Shown one piece after another: positions 21,555 through 33,838 of a DNA stretch of 64,000 nucleotides. The translations under genes were made by a program, and so were the position numbers. How positions within the stretch are numbered: position 1 is the first letter of the stretch; every line of letters begins with the position of its first letter. The notes beneath the pieces were generated by a model. That model was not told where the DNA came from. It saw nothing but the letters and a program-made list of their open reading frames with translations, and made no database searches. Source of the stretch: Plicaturopsis crispa FD-325 SS-3 (taxonomy: Eukaryota > Basidiomycota > Agaricomycetes > Amylocorticiales > Amylocorticiaceae); NCBI GenBank assembly GCA_000827205.1, contig KN832563.1:940863-1004862 (forward strand). Direction: 5' to 3'.

Positions 21555-22683
21555 GTATGTCGACTTTGTGAGGGTGTTAGAAGCTATTTAAGGAGGATCG
21601 AGGCTGAAGCGAGGCGTACCGATGACGACGATGCACGAGTTGCTTTCGATCTCGCCGAAGGCGACGACGACGAGTAGCTAAATGAGCGCTTGATCGAGGA
21701 CATGATGCGCCTTGGCCGTGCAGTATAGCTCTCGTCTATGTTTGTATTAACGGTTTTGTTTGTCGTGTGCGTTGTGTTTGCGATGGCGAGCATGGGCGGG
21801 TGTCGCGGTGTCTGTGCATTCAAATCTACGGCGAGCCGGTGCTATATACGTCGTCGCTGGGGCTATCGCAGAATGCTATTCAAGCACTATCGTTCGTATA
21901 TTTCGCTCGAGGATGATGAGGGCAGGAGGCAAGGAGGTTGACAACAAGTTTATGTTGAACGTGGACCCGTTGGGGATAAACCGGCCGTCGGACAGATTCG
22001 TCACCCATTTCGGCTGTCTCCGGAAAATGAAGGTGGCTGTGCTGTCTTCGTAGATGGTTAGTTCTTCTCTGCCGCGGGAAAGTCGATTCGTACCTGGTCC
22101 TCCGTTTTGTAATGCGTCCTGCTAGTCTACAGTGCACAGACAGACATAATCCGATTTTTGACATCACAAAGATTGTAGTTGCGCCAGTAGTCGGAAGAAA
22201 CAACTTCAAACCCTTGATGTGGCCAGCTGGTGTGGCACCGGGGAGGATTCTACTTGCAGATCGTAGGGGGACATTATATGGTGTGTCGAGCGTCCAGAAT
22301 AGAGCCTGACTTGAAGGTTGAAGGTTTAAACCTGGCCGTGCGTCGTATGTTATGTACAAGTCAAGAATTGCTAGAGAGCCAGGGAATTATCAATGAAGAT
22401 TTTCCATACTTATATAGGATCGGAGACAAAGCAAGGACGAAACAAAGCACACTCAGTGACGCACGTTCTCCAGTCAGAGTCTCCATGTGTACTAGCCATT
22501 TATCGAGAGATAGGGTAATATTCGACGCTGATGTATACATTCCATACTATACAAGACGTTGTACATGTTCCGCTAAGCAAGGGTTTCAGGCATAAATAAG
22601 CACGCTGTTTACATATTGACGGACTCTGGACGTAGATATCACTCACGCACACGCCGTCCCGATTGTGATGCTGCAGAAAAGGC
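21555..22683. other. Intergenic region, 1.1 kb, no supported gene
   Basis: Several short frames occur on both strands (for example 22112-22309 on plus and 21880-22359 on minus), but none resembles a known protein or shows a clear chain of splice sites. An unrecognised small gene cannot be excluded near 22050-22320. Confidence 0.35.
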
Positions 22684-24360
22684 CTAGTACAATTCGGAGA
22701 AGTCCGAGTCCGAGTCCGTGTAGACTTCGTCGTCTGAGCTATCATAATTGTCGACGTAAGACGAGCGCTGTTCCATGTCGGCGTGATCATCCCAGTCCAC
22801 TTCCACGAGGTCCGCGAGTCGGTCGACAAGTGGTTTGTTGACATGCCTGCACTTGTAGATGATAATTTTGCGGAGGGGGGCGCCGTGTGCGGCGCGGCGC
22901 GACACTATGCAGTCGCACAGCTCGTCAGTGAAGTCAACTCGGGTGCCGCGCAGCTCCAAACATTCCAAGCTGGGTAGGAATACGTCGGGCGCGCTTGTCG
23001 CGGAGGCATGTGGCAGGGTAAGGGCAGCGATGAGAGCGCGTGTGTGCACGGTTTGCATGGTGAGGGACACATGACGCAGGTTGACACACGTCCCGAATGC
23101 CTCCACCCAGTCGAGCGCAAGGTGGGCCCTGCGGCTGGTGACCGCAAGATATTCCAGTTGAGCGAGTGATAGATGCTTGTTTACATCCTGTATGATGGTC
23201 TCAGGAAGCCAGACTGCGGAGCGCCCGAACCCATCGAGGTCCACGGAAACCCGAGGGACGGTCGACGTTTCGGGGCTGCTCGTCCGAGAGTCTTTCCAGC
23301 TCAGACTGCCGGGTCTATACACTTGGCGGTTATAAGAGATATCGAGACTCCGTACACCTTCTCCGGCGCCGCTCACAGCCCTCAAGGTGGGTTGGATCAA
23401 GGAGAGGTCTGTATCGAGAGGGCCTTTGACTACGCAACGTAGCGAGACGGTGGCCGTCGGTGGGAACGCCAAAAGCACAAGAAGGGCCACACATTCTCGG
23501 GTACGGGTGGAGATCGTGATGGAATTCAGTCGCGTTAGCTCGACGGCATTTGCTGTGGGGGCGCAGTCCCGCTCCTCGAGCTCGCGAAGCTCCAACGTCT
23601 CTAGGAAAGGTGCCCTTTGTAGCATGATGAGCATCTGTGACACTGTTGAGCTGGTGCAGTCGAGCTTCAAACGCGTCAGATTGTTCAGAAGCGGTGAGTC
23701 GCACGGAATAACGCATTGTTTCAGGTCGAGCTGTCTCAGTGCCGAGCTCAGTCCAGCACAGAACGTGTCGGGGAGAGGGTACCTTGCGCCATAACCGTCG
23801 TCCTCTAATGCCAGGCTCCGCATGGCGGGTGCCGGGGTCGCGAAGTCGACTAGAATGTGTGTCAGGTCCTCAGCCGAGGCTGTAAGTCGCAACGACACAA
23901 CCCGTGGAATATGGGCTAAAGCCATCTCCGTGGATTGTCGGACATTGTCTCTGTTGAACGATGAGTATACGTCATACGTCGACTCGATCGTTAGCGGGGC
24001 GTTCCGCGAGCGTCTGAGCAACACTCCGGTCCATAGCGGCGTTCCGGGGATTATACGAGTCCAGAGCATCGGGCAATCCAGTGCGACATCGCGCCAGTGT
24101 CGGCATATGTTCGTGGCTTCGATCCACCCGGTGGGATCAGGCAGATACGCGCAAACCATGGCGATGAATATCATCGACAGTATTTCGGGAGGTAAGCGCG
24201 AGATGAGTGAAAGCGTGTTGCGTCGAGTTTTGAGCGCAAAGGGATCAAGCTGTGGTGGGGCGCTCTCGTTGTCGATCGTGTCGTCAATCTGCCGCTGGGC
24301 ACGATCGACGAGATCAGGGCTGCTGTACGCCGAAACCTCGTCGAGATTGATGGCTGGCAT
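22684..24360 (-). CDS. F-box / leucine-rich protein
   Basis: Probable SCF substrate receptor, 558 aa from the ATG at 24360 (an in-frame ATG at 24420 would add 20 residues). The F-box-like segment RLPPEILSMIFIAMVCAYLP begins near residue 54, followed by WIEATNICRHWRDVALDCPM, the typical basidiomycete continuation. The rest has irregular leucine-rich repeats (LRQLDLKQCVIPCDSPLLNN, FLETLELRELEERDC, DVFLPSLECLELRGTRVDF). The C-terminus is acidic (SSDDEVYTDSDSDFSELY). It shares N-terminal and F-box sequence with the gene at 604-2448 and is the intact relative of the broken copy at 10915-11595. Single coding exon. Confidence 0.85.
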   Translation of the reverse strand: MPAINLDEVSAYSSPDLVDRAQRQIDDTIDNESAPPQLDPFALKTRRNTLSLISRLPPEILSMIFIAMVCAYLPDPTGWIEATNICRHWRDVALDCPMLWTRIIPGTPLWTGVLLRRSRNAPLTIESTYDVYSSFNRDNVRQSTEMALAHIPRVVSLRLTASAEDLTHILVDFATPAPAMRSLALEDDGYGARYPLPDTFCAGLSSALRQLDLKQCVIPCDSPLLNNLTRLKLDCTSSTVSQMLIMLQRAPFLETLELRELEERDCAPTANAVELTRLNSITISTRTRECVALLVLLAFPPTATVSLRCVVKGPLDTDLSLIQPTLRAVSGAGEGVRSLDISYNRQVYRPGSLSWKDSRTSSPETSTVPRVSVDLDGFGRSAVWLPETIIQDVNKHLSLAQLEYLAVTSRRAHLALDWVEAFGTCVNLRHVSLTMQTVHTRALIAALTLPHASATSAPDVFLPSLECLELRGTRVDFTDELCDCIVSRRAAHGAPLRKIIIYKCRHVNKPLVDRLADLVEVDWDDHADMEQRSSYVDNYDSSDDEVYTDSDSDFSELY

Positions 24361-25397
24361 AGTAGTCCAAAATCCAGCTACCTGAAACCGTAGCGTATGA
24401 AATACAATCGGACACGCCACAACGCAGGCAAAGGTGATTGTTGCATACCGGAATCAAGCTCAAGGAGCGTATCGTATTCGAGGGGGGAGAATTATACTGT
24501 CGCTTGAACATCGTCAACGTAAATTTCGAGGTAGATGGGTACGATGGTTTACATCTTAGAGAGGGACGCAGCCGGCGACTCCTTCGTGGCAGTCTGTTGG
24601 AACTTGTCCCTACTTTCGTTTGTTGGAAGTCTCGCGTAAAGGTTTAGTCAATCTGAGCGCCTGAGAAGGCAGAACTCCGTTGAAACTTGGTCTTGTCGAT
24701 GAATCGTTGAGTTAGCTGTCGTCAGTGAACCAGCCTGTCGAGATTAAGTTGAAAGATTCGAAGTTAGCAAATTCGGAGCACTTGCAGTCTGGAGCTTTGA
24801 TCAAGTTGAGTCGCGACTCGCCAACGACTCGCGACGCGTGCGTCGACGCCACAAAAGCAACGTAACGCGACTGCGACGACAAACATACATGGCACGATAG
24901 TAGGTTCCTTTGAGAGGTCATATTCAACGTCAGTAATAGGGAAGGAATCGTCGCCTCGAATCGATCTTCACTCGCCAATTTGAGCTGGGCGAAGCGCGCA
25001 AGCGCCCACGGCGCAAGTACGATCAGTCAAACAATGATAATGATTTGAAGAGTTCTTTGGCGTTGCTCCCAGCTAAGTAAAGTCCCCTGCGTAAGTATAA
25101 GTAATGTAGATGTGGAAGTCCGAGGTCGATGCAAAGTCAGAAGGTGAGCACACAATGGTGATAAAACGTGCACCCGCTGCACGATACGAATATCGAATAT
25201 TACAGTGCTCAAGGAGAGGGATGGAATCGACGCGGATAGAGAAAGCAAGCGAAGGGGTGGTCGAAGAGCGAATAGTGGGCGGCAACAGGTCGAGACGTGC
25301 GGAGAAAAGTCTAATAAGTGTTCGGGACGATGAGACAGATAGGACATACAATGAGGGTTCCGGGTAAAAGAGGGCATCAGTCGTCATAATGACATTA
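24361..25397. other. Intergenic region between F-box gene and ZDS gene
   Basis: About 1 kb without a recognisable product. The right third is probably the 3' untranslated region of the minus-strand ZDS gene. The left part should contain the F-box promoter. Confidence 0.35.
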
Positions 25398-28203
25398 TTA
25401 TTTCCGTCGCTGTTGTTGCCACAACGCGAGCGGCACATCCTCGTCACCAGAGATCCTGCCCCCGCCGCTCACCCGCGCTCTGGGTGCGGCTGGCGACGGC
25501 GCGGCAGCATGCGCGCTGGAGCCTTTCCGGAGCCTCCCGTTCTGCGCCGCAGCCTGGGCATGATTTGGCGGTGGTGCGGCGGCCGTTGCAGATAGAGAGC
25601 GACCAGGTCGGCCACTCGCACCTTGGTGGTGTTTTTCGTGTGTGGGAGGTGCGCGGTTGTGTTGAGGAGGTGGAGGTGATCGGGATCGACGTGGTCCAGA
25701 ATAACCACCTGTGGGGGGTGAAGATGCCTGCGGTGGCGGGGATGGCGACGAGTGATTTCGTGGAGGGTTTTGCGATTGCCAGGCATTCTTCTGGTCAACT
25801 GCGACAGGTCGCATAGCTCCTGGTGGGAGTTGCGCGGAGGGGGGATGTTGTGACTCGGAACCGTTGGACTTCTGAACGCCATCGACGCCGTAGTAGAAGT
25901 TATTCGGAATCGAGCTTTGTGGCTGCGGCTGATATACCTTCGCACCCTGACCTTGTGCTGGCGCCGGCCCTGGTCGCTGTGAAGGTGAAGAATAGCCCTG
26001 CTTGGACGATTGCCCACCGTACCCATATTCCTGCTCCATCACTCGGTGCTGCATCTCGTACTGAGGACCGCGGACAGGCATTTCCGCGCGGCGACCCCCA
26101 CCGTTCCCGGACTGAGCACCCTTTGTTAAGGATCCCCGTCGACCCGATTCCTTCCGCTGTTGCTCCGCCATGCGCTGCTGCTCCTTTGCCAGGTTTTCTA
26201 GCCGTTCTAGCTCTGCCTTGGCCTGATCTTCCCGTGCCTTCTGTTCTGCCTCTTTCTTTTCCTTCTCTGTCGGAGGGGTGGTGGAGGACGCAGGCGGTGT
26301 TGTAGGAGTGGGTTGTGTTTTATTGATGACGCCAAGATACCAGAACATGAGGTTGCTGATCAGGACCTGCTCGTAAAGTGGCCTCCGCGGGTTCGCAAGC
26401 TTAATGTGGCTCAGCCTGTAGATGGCGCGCTCGACGTGGATGGGATATCGAGCGTAGGATCCATCGAGGTTTCCAAACGCCGGCGAGACGGAAGGCGTGT
26501 GCGACCTGGACTTGGAGGCACCGAGCAAAGCTGCAGCCGTTTCTCGACCGGTACTGCTATGGCCCAATGTCTGAGAGTCGTCCTGTTTCTTCTTCGATCC
26601 GAAAAGAGATCCAAAAAAGCCGCCCTCCTTTTCTTTTTCTTTTTCCTTCTCCTTCTCCCTCTCCCGCTCCTTCTCCTTTTCTGCACGCTCCCGACCCTCC
26701 CGTTCTTTCTCTTTCTCTTTGGAGCTCCTTTTCCCGCCCTTGTCACTCCCCCACTTTCCAAAAAGGCCCTTTTTGTCCTTTTCTTTCCGATGTGGACTAG
26801 GGGTGGTTGAGAGAAAGGCTGGAGGTTCATCGCTTGCAGGACGAGTACTTAAAGCAGGATCGCTAGCCGAGGGGTGCGAGGATTCGCTCTCGGGCGACGG
26901 TGTGCGAGAGAGCTGGGCCTGAGCAGACGGTGGGGAGAGTAGGCGCTGGGGTTGTGGATGATGAAGAACGGGCGCTGGCGCAGGTTCTTCTATTGGAACG
27001 GGCAGCACAAACGGCTGTTCCTCTTGTGGCGGGGGCGGTGAAAGTGGCAGCTCTATATTTAGCGGCTCAGGCGGAGATGTGACTGCCAAAACAGGCGCGA
27101 CGCTCTCTTCTTCATCTGGCTCTTCCCGCATATACGAGTCGTAAATAAGAGCCTCTTCGCTGAACGACTCGGGGCGCATGGACCCCTCGATGCCATCCTT
27201 GATGGCCTCATTTGAGAAGGAGCGGCCGCGCTGCGTGGGCGCGTCCACGCTGTCGTGATCGTTCGATGAGAGATCGCTCGAGGTTCGCGTTTCGGGCGGT
27301 GCGGTGCCCGCGCGCGCGCCGGGGCCTCGTCGGGTGGACGCGCCGAAGCGATGTCCGCCGCCGTCCCCTGGGAGGCCTGGCTTGCGGATCTTTGTGCGCG
27401 CGGCTCGACGAAGGATCTGGCCGGGGCGTGGCACGATGATGGGCGAGTCCGCGTCGTCCTCCATATCCGGCATATCGTCCATCTTGTCGATGACTGCGAA
27501 CGCTCAGCCGGGTCGCACTACGGGGCAGGCACACGGACTGGGACTCACCAGAGGGGGAGACGTTGAGGCTGAGACTCCTGCGGAGGACGCTGCGCAGCTT
27601 TGACGGGTCGTCGCTGGTGGAGGCTTCCTCTGCGAGTTCTTCGAGTCTCTGGAGGTCGCTGATGGTGAGTTGTGGGCCAGCGTTGGCGAACGCGCTGGTC
27701 CGGTTTCGCCTGAGCGGCACGACTTTCTCATTCTCAACACCGTCGTGAGGCGCAGGGCTGTATTGCCTGCTGAGCATGGATTTCTTTCTGCCCAGACCCG
27801 AATAAGAACCAATTGATGCGGTTGAGTTGGAGCGCTCGGGTGAGGTTGCGCCGTCTCCGGGCACGGCATGAGCGTGCTCCTTGAGAAACGCCCTGAACTC
27901 TGCTGGGGCTATCTCTGGATGGAGGCTCGCAGGGACCCAAAAGAGGTGAAACGGGTCGTCTGATGTCGAGCTGCGATCAGAGGCGGCGTCGTCGTGCGAG
28001 CTGCTGCTGGAGTCGCCATCTGTGAGTGCGGGCGTGTCCCTCGCTGAACTCCAGTAGCCCGCCGAGGGCGACGTTGGCGACGTCGGGTTTGGTAGATCAG
28101 GATCAAGAATGAGAGCTCCTGGACCGCCTTGACTTGTCGAGCGACGGCGAAGGTCGCGCAAGGCCTCTACCTCTCGTTGGATCTCGTATTCGGAGGGCTG
28201 CAT
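25398..28203 (-). CDS. Zds1/Zds2-type regulator (Zds C-terminal domain)
   Basis: In yeast, Zds proteins bind PP2A-Cdc55 and control mitotic entry/exit and polarity. Two exons (27549-28203, 25398-27493) joined by a 55-bp intron encode about 916 aa. The N-terminus REVEALRDLRRRSTS and LFWVPASLHPEIAPAEFRAF are ordered segments before a long Ser/Pro-rich region. A Lys/Glu block (residues about 470-500) precedes the diagnostic C-terminal domain: YPIHVERAIYRLSHIKLANP and RRPLYEQVLISNLMFWYLGV. A coiled coil rich in Glu/Lys/Gln follows, then a disordered tail. The Zds_C core is the basis for the name; the role in this fungus is inferred. Confidence 0.82.
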
Positions 28204-28617
28204 CCTGGGCCAATTCGAGCACCAACAGTGTTCACACTGCGGAGAGAAACAAGAATAACCAGCAGCAGAACAGCAAAAATAGCGAGCGGACGAGAGAGAA
28301 AGTTGCAGTCCAAGTTGTCAATGACAAGATTCCGTACGCCACCGATTTCTCGATGCCGAATGCCGATTTTACATACGTGCTCAACAAGAAATGGGGTCGC
28401 AAAAAACGAGCAAAAAGACAATAAAATTCAAAGGATAAACATCTCAAGCTACGGGTAAGTACATGCCATGGGCTAGGGGGTCCGCCATAAGCAGCGGTGA
28501 ACGGTGACCGTCCTTCACCGCGACGGGCGTGCGCCATCGGTCCCCATTCTATGCACCCCTATTTCATCCGGATGTCTAGCGAGCGCATGCATGACGCTGA
28601 GGCCTAAGGATAGGTTC
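28204..28617. other. Intergenic region between ZDS and MZT1
   Basis: About 410 bp carrying the ZDS promoter and 5' leader and the MZT1 3' end. No gene is supported. Confidence 0.4.
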
Positions 28618-28953
28618 TCATCGTCCTGCAGGAGCGTTTGATTGTGCGTTCAGCGTCGAGCTTTCGCGGCGCAACTCCTGGATCACAGCCTACAGCGCAG
28701 GGTCAACACCGACGCACAGTCCGACTAAAGCAATGATAAGACACACGGCTAACGCTTCTGGGTTGACGCCGCTCTCAATCATGCCCACGCATGTTACAAG
28801 AGTCTCTTTGTCCAGCTGCGTATTGAGAAGCTGCGAGATGTCGTACAGAACTGTAATGCGCACGTCAACATCCAAATCAGTTGTTATGAGAAGATACGCA
28901 CTGTCTAATGTCTGTTGGGCCGAACTTATGCGATCGGATTCGCGCGACGACAT
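28618..28953 (-). CDS. MZT1: Mitotic-spindle organising protein 1 (MOZART1 homologue)
   Basis: MZT1 is a tiny subunit that binds the N-termini of gamma-tubulin complex proteins and is needed to recruit and activate gamma-tubulin rings at spindle poles. Two exons (28747-28953 and 28618-28689) give 92 aa, close to the usual 75-85. The core VLYDISQLLNTQLDKETLVT and CVGMIESGVNPEALA matches the family's ..ISRILNTGLDMETL...CE.GVNPEALA. After splicing of a 57-bp intron (donor GTGTGT, acceptor CTGTAG) the C-terminus becomes AVIQELRRESSTLNAQ, matching VIKELR in animals. Unspliced, the frame stops after an unrelated hydrophobic tail, so the intron is required. Confidence 0.9.
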
Positions 28954-29343
28954 GGTAGGCCCGTCAGGCTTGGTGGAAGCTCCGTGGCGCGTAAAGCGCG
29001 TTCTGCGATAGTGTTGTTCTGCCTTGGACCTTTGTTTTAAGGACCACGTAGCGGGTTGCCCTCGCCCTGCAGGAGTCAGCGCTGGCCAGCAGGAGTTTTG
29101 TTATCGTCGTGGTACGCGTCGAAGACAGTTTAGGCTTCAGCGTTGCTTCAGCGCTTCACTGGTGGCCGCGACAATCCCGACAATTGCCTTTTCTGTCAAT
29201 TTGAGCCCCTGTTTTCGCGCCATTGCACAGTGCAGTCCATACCTATGTTTAGTAGCATGTTATGCACATGCTCTACATGACCGAAGATACTCCTTATAAA
29301 CAGAGGAATGTATATTATACGCGGTAGTACATCGGCATTATGG
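28954..29343. other. Intergenic region between MZT1 and gamma-adaptin
   Basis: About 390 bp containing the MZT1 promoter and the gamma-adaptin 3' untranslated region. Nothing further was recognised. Confidence 0.4.
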
Positions 29344-32300
29344 TCATGGGCCGCCTGTCAACCCTGCTGGAAACCCTGCAAAGTCTACTTGATCCTGAAT
29401 CGCTTGGCCTGCAAGCGAAAACGATATTCGTAAACGTAGCCGTACGTTGCTCTGGATAAAGATACATCAGTGTCGAAGACAACGCAGGAACGTCAAGGTA
29501 CATGTGCTCACACCAACAGGGGCGACCACTCGCATTTGCTGTGTCTCTGTTGCTCCAGGATGGATGTCTGGATTTGACATAGGTAGCATTTGCAGTTGCT
29601 GAGACTGTTGCAGATCATATGTGAGATAAGGGGCATGCACGAGCAATGTCAATAACGTACCTTGGGAACAGCAGCCTGGAAGTTCAGCCCTGTCACGGGA
29701 GTGCCACCCGAAACTTGGAATCGCGCCAGGATGTTCACGACACCAGGCCGCGCCTGCGATGTCTGCGGCGTGAGCGTTATCTTCAGCTCGTTTTTGTCGT
29801 AAGCAGGGTAGGATGCTAGTCGTGGCGCGGCGGGCTGGGCAGGCGGGGGCGGGGACTGCGACTGTGATAACGCGAATGCAGATGATGCCGGCACGGAGGG
29901 CGAGCCACCGAAGGATGGCGCTGGAGAGGCACTCGCATTGGAAGGGGTAGAAGAGTTGCCAAAGAGGCCCAGGATATCATCCATGGTGCTCTTTTGCGAC
30001 TGTGCTGGGGACGCCGCGGAGGAAGCGGTCGGTGTAGAGGTAGATGAGTTGCCAAATATCTCAGCCAGTAGGTCTTGGTTTGTTTGGCTGGGTGCAGCAT
30101 TTCCATTCACAGCTGGACTGTTTGTTGTCGAGATCTCGTCGCCGAGGAGATCCGCCTACGGTGCACAACGGCAATCAGACCTGAGATAACGTGAACACAG
30201 ATGAATACTCACCTCTTGTCGTGTGGAACCCACAGGTTTGTTCTCACTGACTACGCCCATGACGGTAGCCTTCAACTCAGGCGGTGGCATTCGCTCCAGA
30301 ACGCCCACCCTGATATCCCCAAGTGCGAACAGACTCGAGAATTCGACCGCACGCTGTTGCAACTCTAGCTCAGGACTACTTGTGTACTGAGCGAGAATCT
30401 CCTGGATGCGCTCTTGCTGTGCTACCGAGGTTGTCGGCCGCGCCGACATCTTCGTCAGTGCCGCAAGCACGAACTGCCGTGTCAGGATGTTGGCGTAGGG
30501 CGAGTCGACGACCGAGAGCAGAAGGTCTACAAGATCTTTATCCGTTGTCTGCGCAACATTCGACATCAGTATGGCACTTATGAGCCTTATGACGCAAAGA
30601 TGGGTACCTGCTTCGGTTCATCCTCGTCGACTATGCCACCCTCAAGCAGGACTTCACTGTACTCGCCAATAACCCATGTGGCGGCCAACGTCAATGACTC
30701 CTGCGAGATATCGGAATGCAGAGCCGTGTACAATTTCGATGCAGTGTAGCCCTGGAGTTCCGGTGTATACGCCACAAGGCGGATAAACGCAGACAATATT
30801 TCCTCGCGGACGAAATTACCGGCCTGACACGATTGTCAAGCCCGCTCATCCCAAGACAGATGAATAAAGATAGTCAAACATACCAGTTTAAGGACCCTGA
30901 GAACGGTGTCAATGTGCCATCGCTTATTCGGCGCGAACCGCTCGGCGGCAAGACATATCTGCGTCGTCATCCCGAGCTTGAACTCGTCGTCCGCGACCTC
31001 GAGGAACGCAAGCAGCTCCCGGATGAGGATGCGGACGTTCTGCTCGTTGATCAGGGCATACGAGAGCTCGAGCGCGCGCCGCCGGATCGAGATGTCGCCG
31101 TCACGCAGACAGTCGAGGATGATGTTGCGATGCCGCTGTACGGCGTTCGTGTCCATCGACACAACCTTGTTGAGGGTGTTGAGCGCGACGTATCTGGGGT
31201 AGGACATATCAGTATTCCGCGTTTCGGGGTAAAATGAGAGAGTAGGTTTACCGGATATTGTTGTCCTTGTTGCTCAGGAATTTTCCGAGGATGTTGATCG
31301 CCATGACGCGGAGCCCAGTGTCCGCCTCGATCTCAAGGACGGTCAGGACGGTCTCGTACAAAATCGAGTTTCCGACGTTTTTTGTTGAATCCGTGTTGGT
31401 TGCGACCTGATGACATATCAGAGCCTGCCACAAAGGTACGCAGTATGTTATGTACCTGGGCGAGAATATCATTCATAGTCTCGCTTGCCCGTTCGTCGCC
31501 TCGACCAAGGAGCCGTAATAACCGTAGGACCTTAACCTGGAGGAATGGGTCGGTGATTCCCGATACATCATGTTCCGGGCTGTATCCCGTGGTGACCAGC
31601 GACTTCAGGTTACGGACGAGCAATGGGACAGCCTATAATGGTGGCATGAGAAACGGGAGAGGCAGTAAGGATAAATCGGTTCACGTTGCGGAATTCGTCT
31701 AAAATTGCAGGGTCTGTCTGGCACATCTCAGTGACGAGTGTGATAGACGTGAGGAGGACGCCGTGGTTTCTGTCAGTCAGCAAGTTTTTGGCCTTAGATG
31801 TGAAGTGATCCGCTAGGTCGGGCACTTTCTTGATAACGCGCAGGGCGCACAGGGCAGCCTATATGAAGGTCAACTTGGTGCTGCGATATCTTTGCACAGG
31901 GCCTCTAACCTTCTTTCGAATATATGTGTTGCTCGATCCTAGCAGTTTCTCTATTTCATTGGCCAAATCTCGCGACATCTCCTCCGAGGCGATATTGGCA
32001 AACGTGCACAGCGCCAAGCCGACGGCGTACATGTTCGAGTGGTTCATATCACTGGCACGACCGAGTGTAAGTGGTGTCCCATAGCGTTCGTGTGCATCGA
32101 CTCACTTCTTCAATGAATTCGTGACAAGAGTCAAGACCTCCTGGTTCTCGTCGAGCAAAAGCATGATCCCGAGGTACCCGAGACGTTTATCGGAGAAGCG
32201 TGGACTGGCGACGAGCTTCAGGCATTCGATCTGGCCAAAGTGTGCGGGCGAACCAAGCATGTGGATGTAAAGCAATTTCGCGATGTTGTTGTGCCGCGCA

Positions 32301-32531
32301 AACGAGTCCTCTTCGCGGAAGGAGGCACGAATCGCTGCAGATTCTTGCTGGATAAGAGCGCGTTCATCGGCCACGGTCTGCGAGTTCGTGTCAGCAAACG
32401 CTGTGAACAACGGGGGCTGCTGCGTACCTTGCATGCGCGAATGCCCTTGATGAGGGCTGATACGAGATTCGTCAAAATTGAGTACTGAGCATATGAACTG
32501 AGCGCTCACCCTTGAGATTATGATAGACCAT
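29344..32531 (-). CDS. APL4: AP-1 clathrin adaptor complex gamma subunit (gamma-adaptin)
   Basis: Large subunit of the AP-1 adaptor that recruits clathrin and sorts cargo between trans-Golgi and endosomes. The first exon, 32531 downward, gives MVYHNLK; splicing to [20 protein letters not shown] restores the family N-terminus. The adaptin trunk follows: [80 protein letters not shown] and [15 protein letters not shown]. The hinge is Ser/Ala/Pro-rich with DLLGDEI and DDILGLFG motifs suited to clathrin or accessory binding. The ear domain starts [20 protein letters not shown] and ends [26 protein letters not shown] at 29344. About a dozen small introns. Confidence 0.93.
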
Positions 32532-33838
32532 GGTGGCCGTATGAACCGACGTTTCCCAAGGACCGTTTGCGAATTAGTTTACACAGTTTCAGACACGGCA
32601 GCGCCGCGATGTCACGGTAGTCCTGAAGTCGGCTTCGGATCTCGGATGTGCGATCATTGACTGTCCCACGCCTGCTTACCGACTTTTCATTTGAAGTGAG
32701 TCGTTCTCTTCATCTCATCGACTTGACTTTACCGTGCTTTGACAGAAATTGCTCTCAGGCGCCATCGCTTTTCGACAGGGAAAACATCGATCTGGATAAT
32801 GTCTGCTACTCTGGACGCTTGCGTAGAGCTCGACTTTTCCTCCGAATAGGCGGCGAGCACCATGCATGCTGCTGCTGCTGTACCGTCCTCAGGCCTCAGC
32901 TTCAAGCACGACGCGTTCCGACCGAGATGAGTCTGCCGCTCAAGGCGTGCACACCCACTCTGACGGCCCGCACTCAGGACGAAGCCTCATCGAACCCTGT
33001 GCAACTGGTATGACATATGCATGAGGGGCGCGTTGCGTAGGACTCAAAGCGCGCTCTTCGCTATAGTATGTCCCAAATACCGGGATACGGTCTTTGTACA
33101 AGTACGTATGGATCCCAAGGTATCAATAACTAGATCTCCAGCAAAGCGATTGCTCCGTAGTAAGTTCGTATCTCCCTCTCACTCTCTCATACCCGCTAAA
33201 ACGCCATTCATTATATCCTAGATGTCAATGCATGTGATGAACCTCTGCCGGTGCCATCGAACGGGTGCCCAGCGTAACATTGCATGCCAGTCTTGTTATT
33301 CTATCTCCAACACCGACCTCTTTTCTGTGAACGGCACATCTATATCGTCGACGCCGTATATACTCTTCGCACTTACTTTGCTTCCCCAATCACGCGTACC
33401 GTATTGAAACATGGGTGCTTGCTGGTACTTACAGCTACTTACATTAGGACTACATGTCAGTGTAAGTAGACTTGTATAACAATAAGAGCACGTAAAGAAA
33501 TGACCGGGACGTCGCCGGCATGAGCTGCTTAGCCGATAGTGATGATCTAGGATTATCCGACTCGTCAGAAGGAAAAAACATGGACTTATAACTTGACTCT
33601 CATCGTCTTCTACCCACAGCTGTCCATTGCACGCTATAAAGCCGCTCAACCTGCGCTCAACCGTCGACAAACTTGTCTCTCGAGGCGTGCCGACCTTTAT
33701 TTTTTTGGACAATAGACCGGCAGTCGTTTCGGTCCACCCGAATTCAGACTCCGTCTATTGGCCAGTTTTGACTGCAGCCTCTGTCTGTCTTTCCTCGCTT
33801 GGCGACTCTCTTCTCTGTAACACGCCCTGTAATTCGCT
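32532..33838. other. Intergenic region, 1.3 kb, with one doubtful small gene
   Basis: This stretch holds the divergent promoters of gamma-adaptin and the forkhead gene. A plus-strand ATG at 32929 opens MSLPLKACTPTLTARTQDEA.. and reaches a plausible donor at 33010, but the next exons would need a 32-bp intron, which is too short. I therefore do not call a gene. A TATAAAG lies at 33635-33641, about 200 bp before the forkhead ATG. Confidence 0.35.

Noticed and set aside
26313-26810. Plus-strand ORF rich in Phe/Leu/Ser
   Set aside because: It is the antisense of the Lys/Glu-rich repeat stretch of the ZDS gene; the composition explains the open frame.
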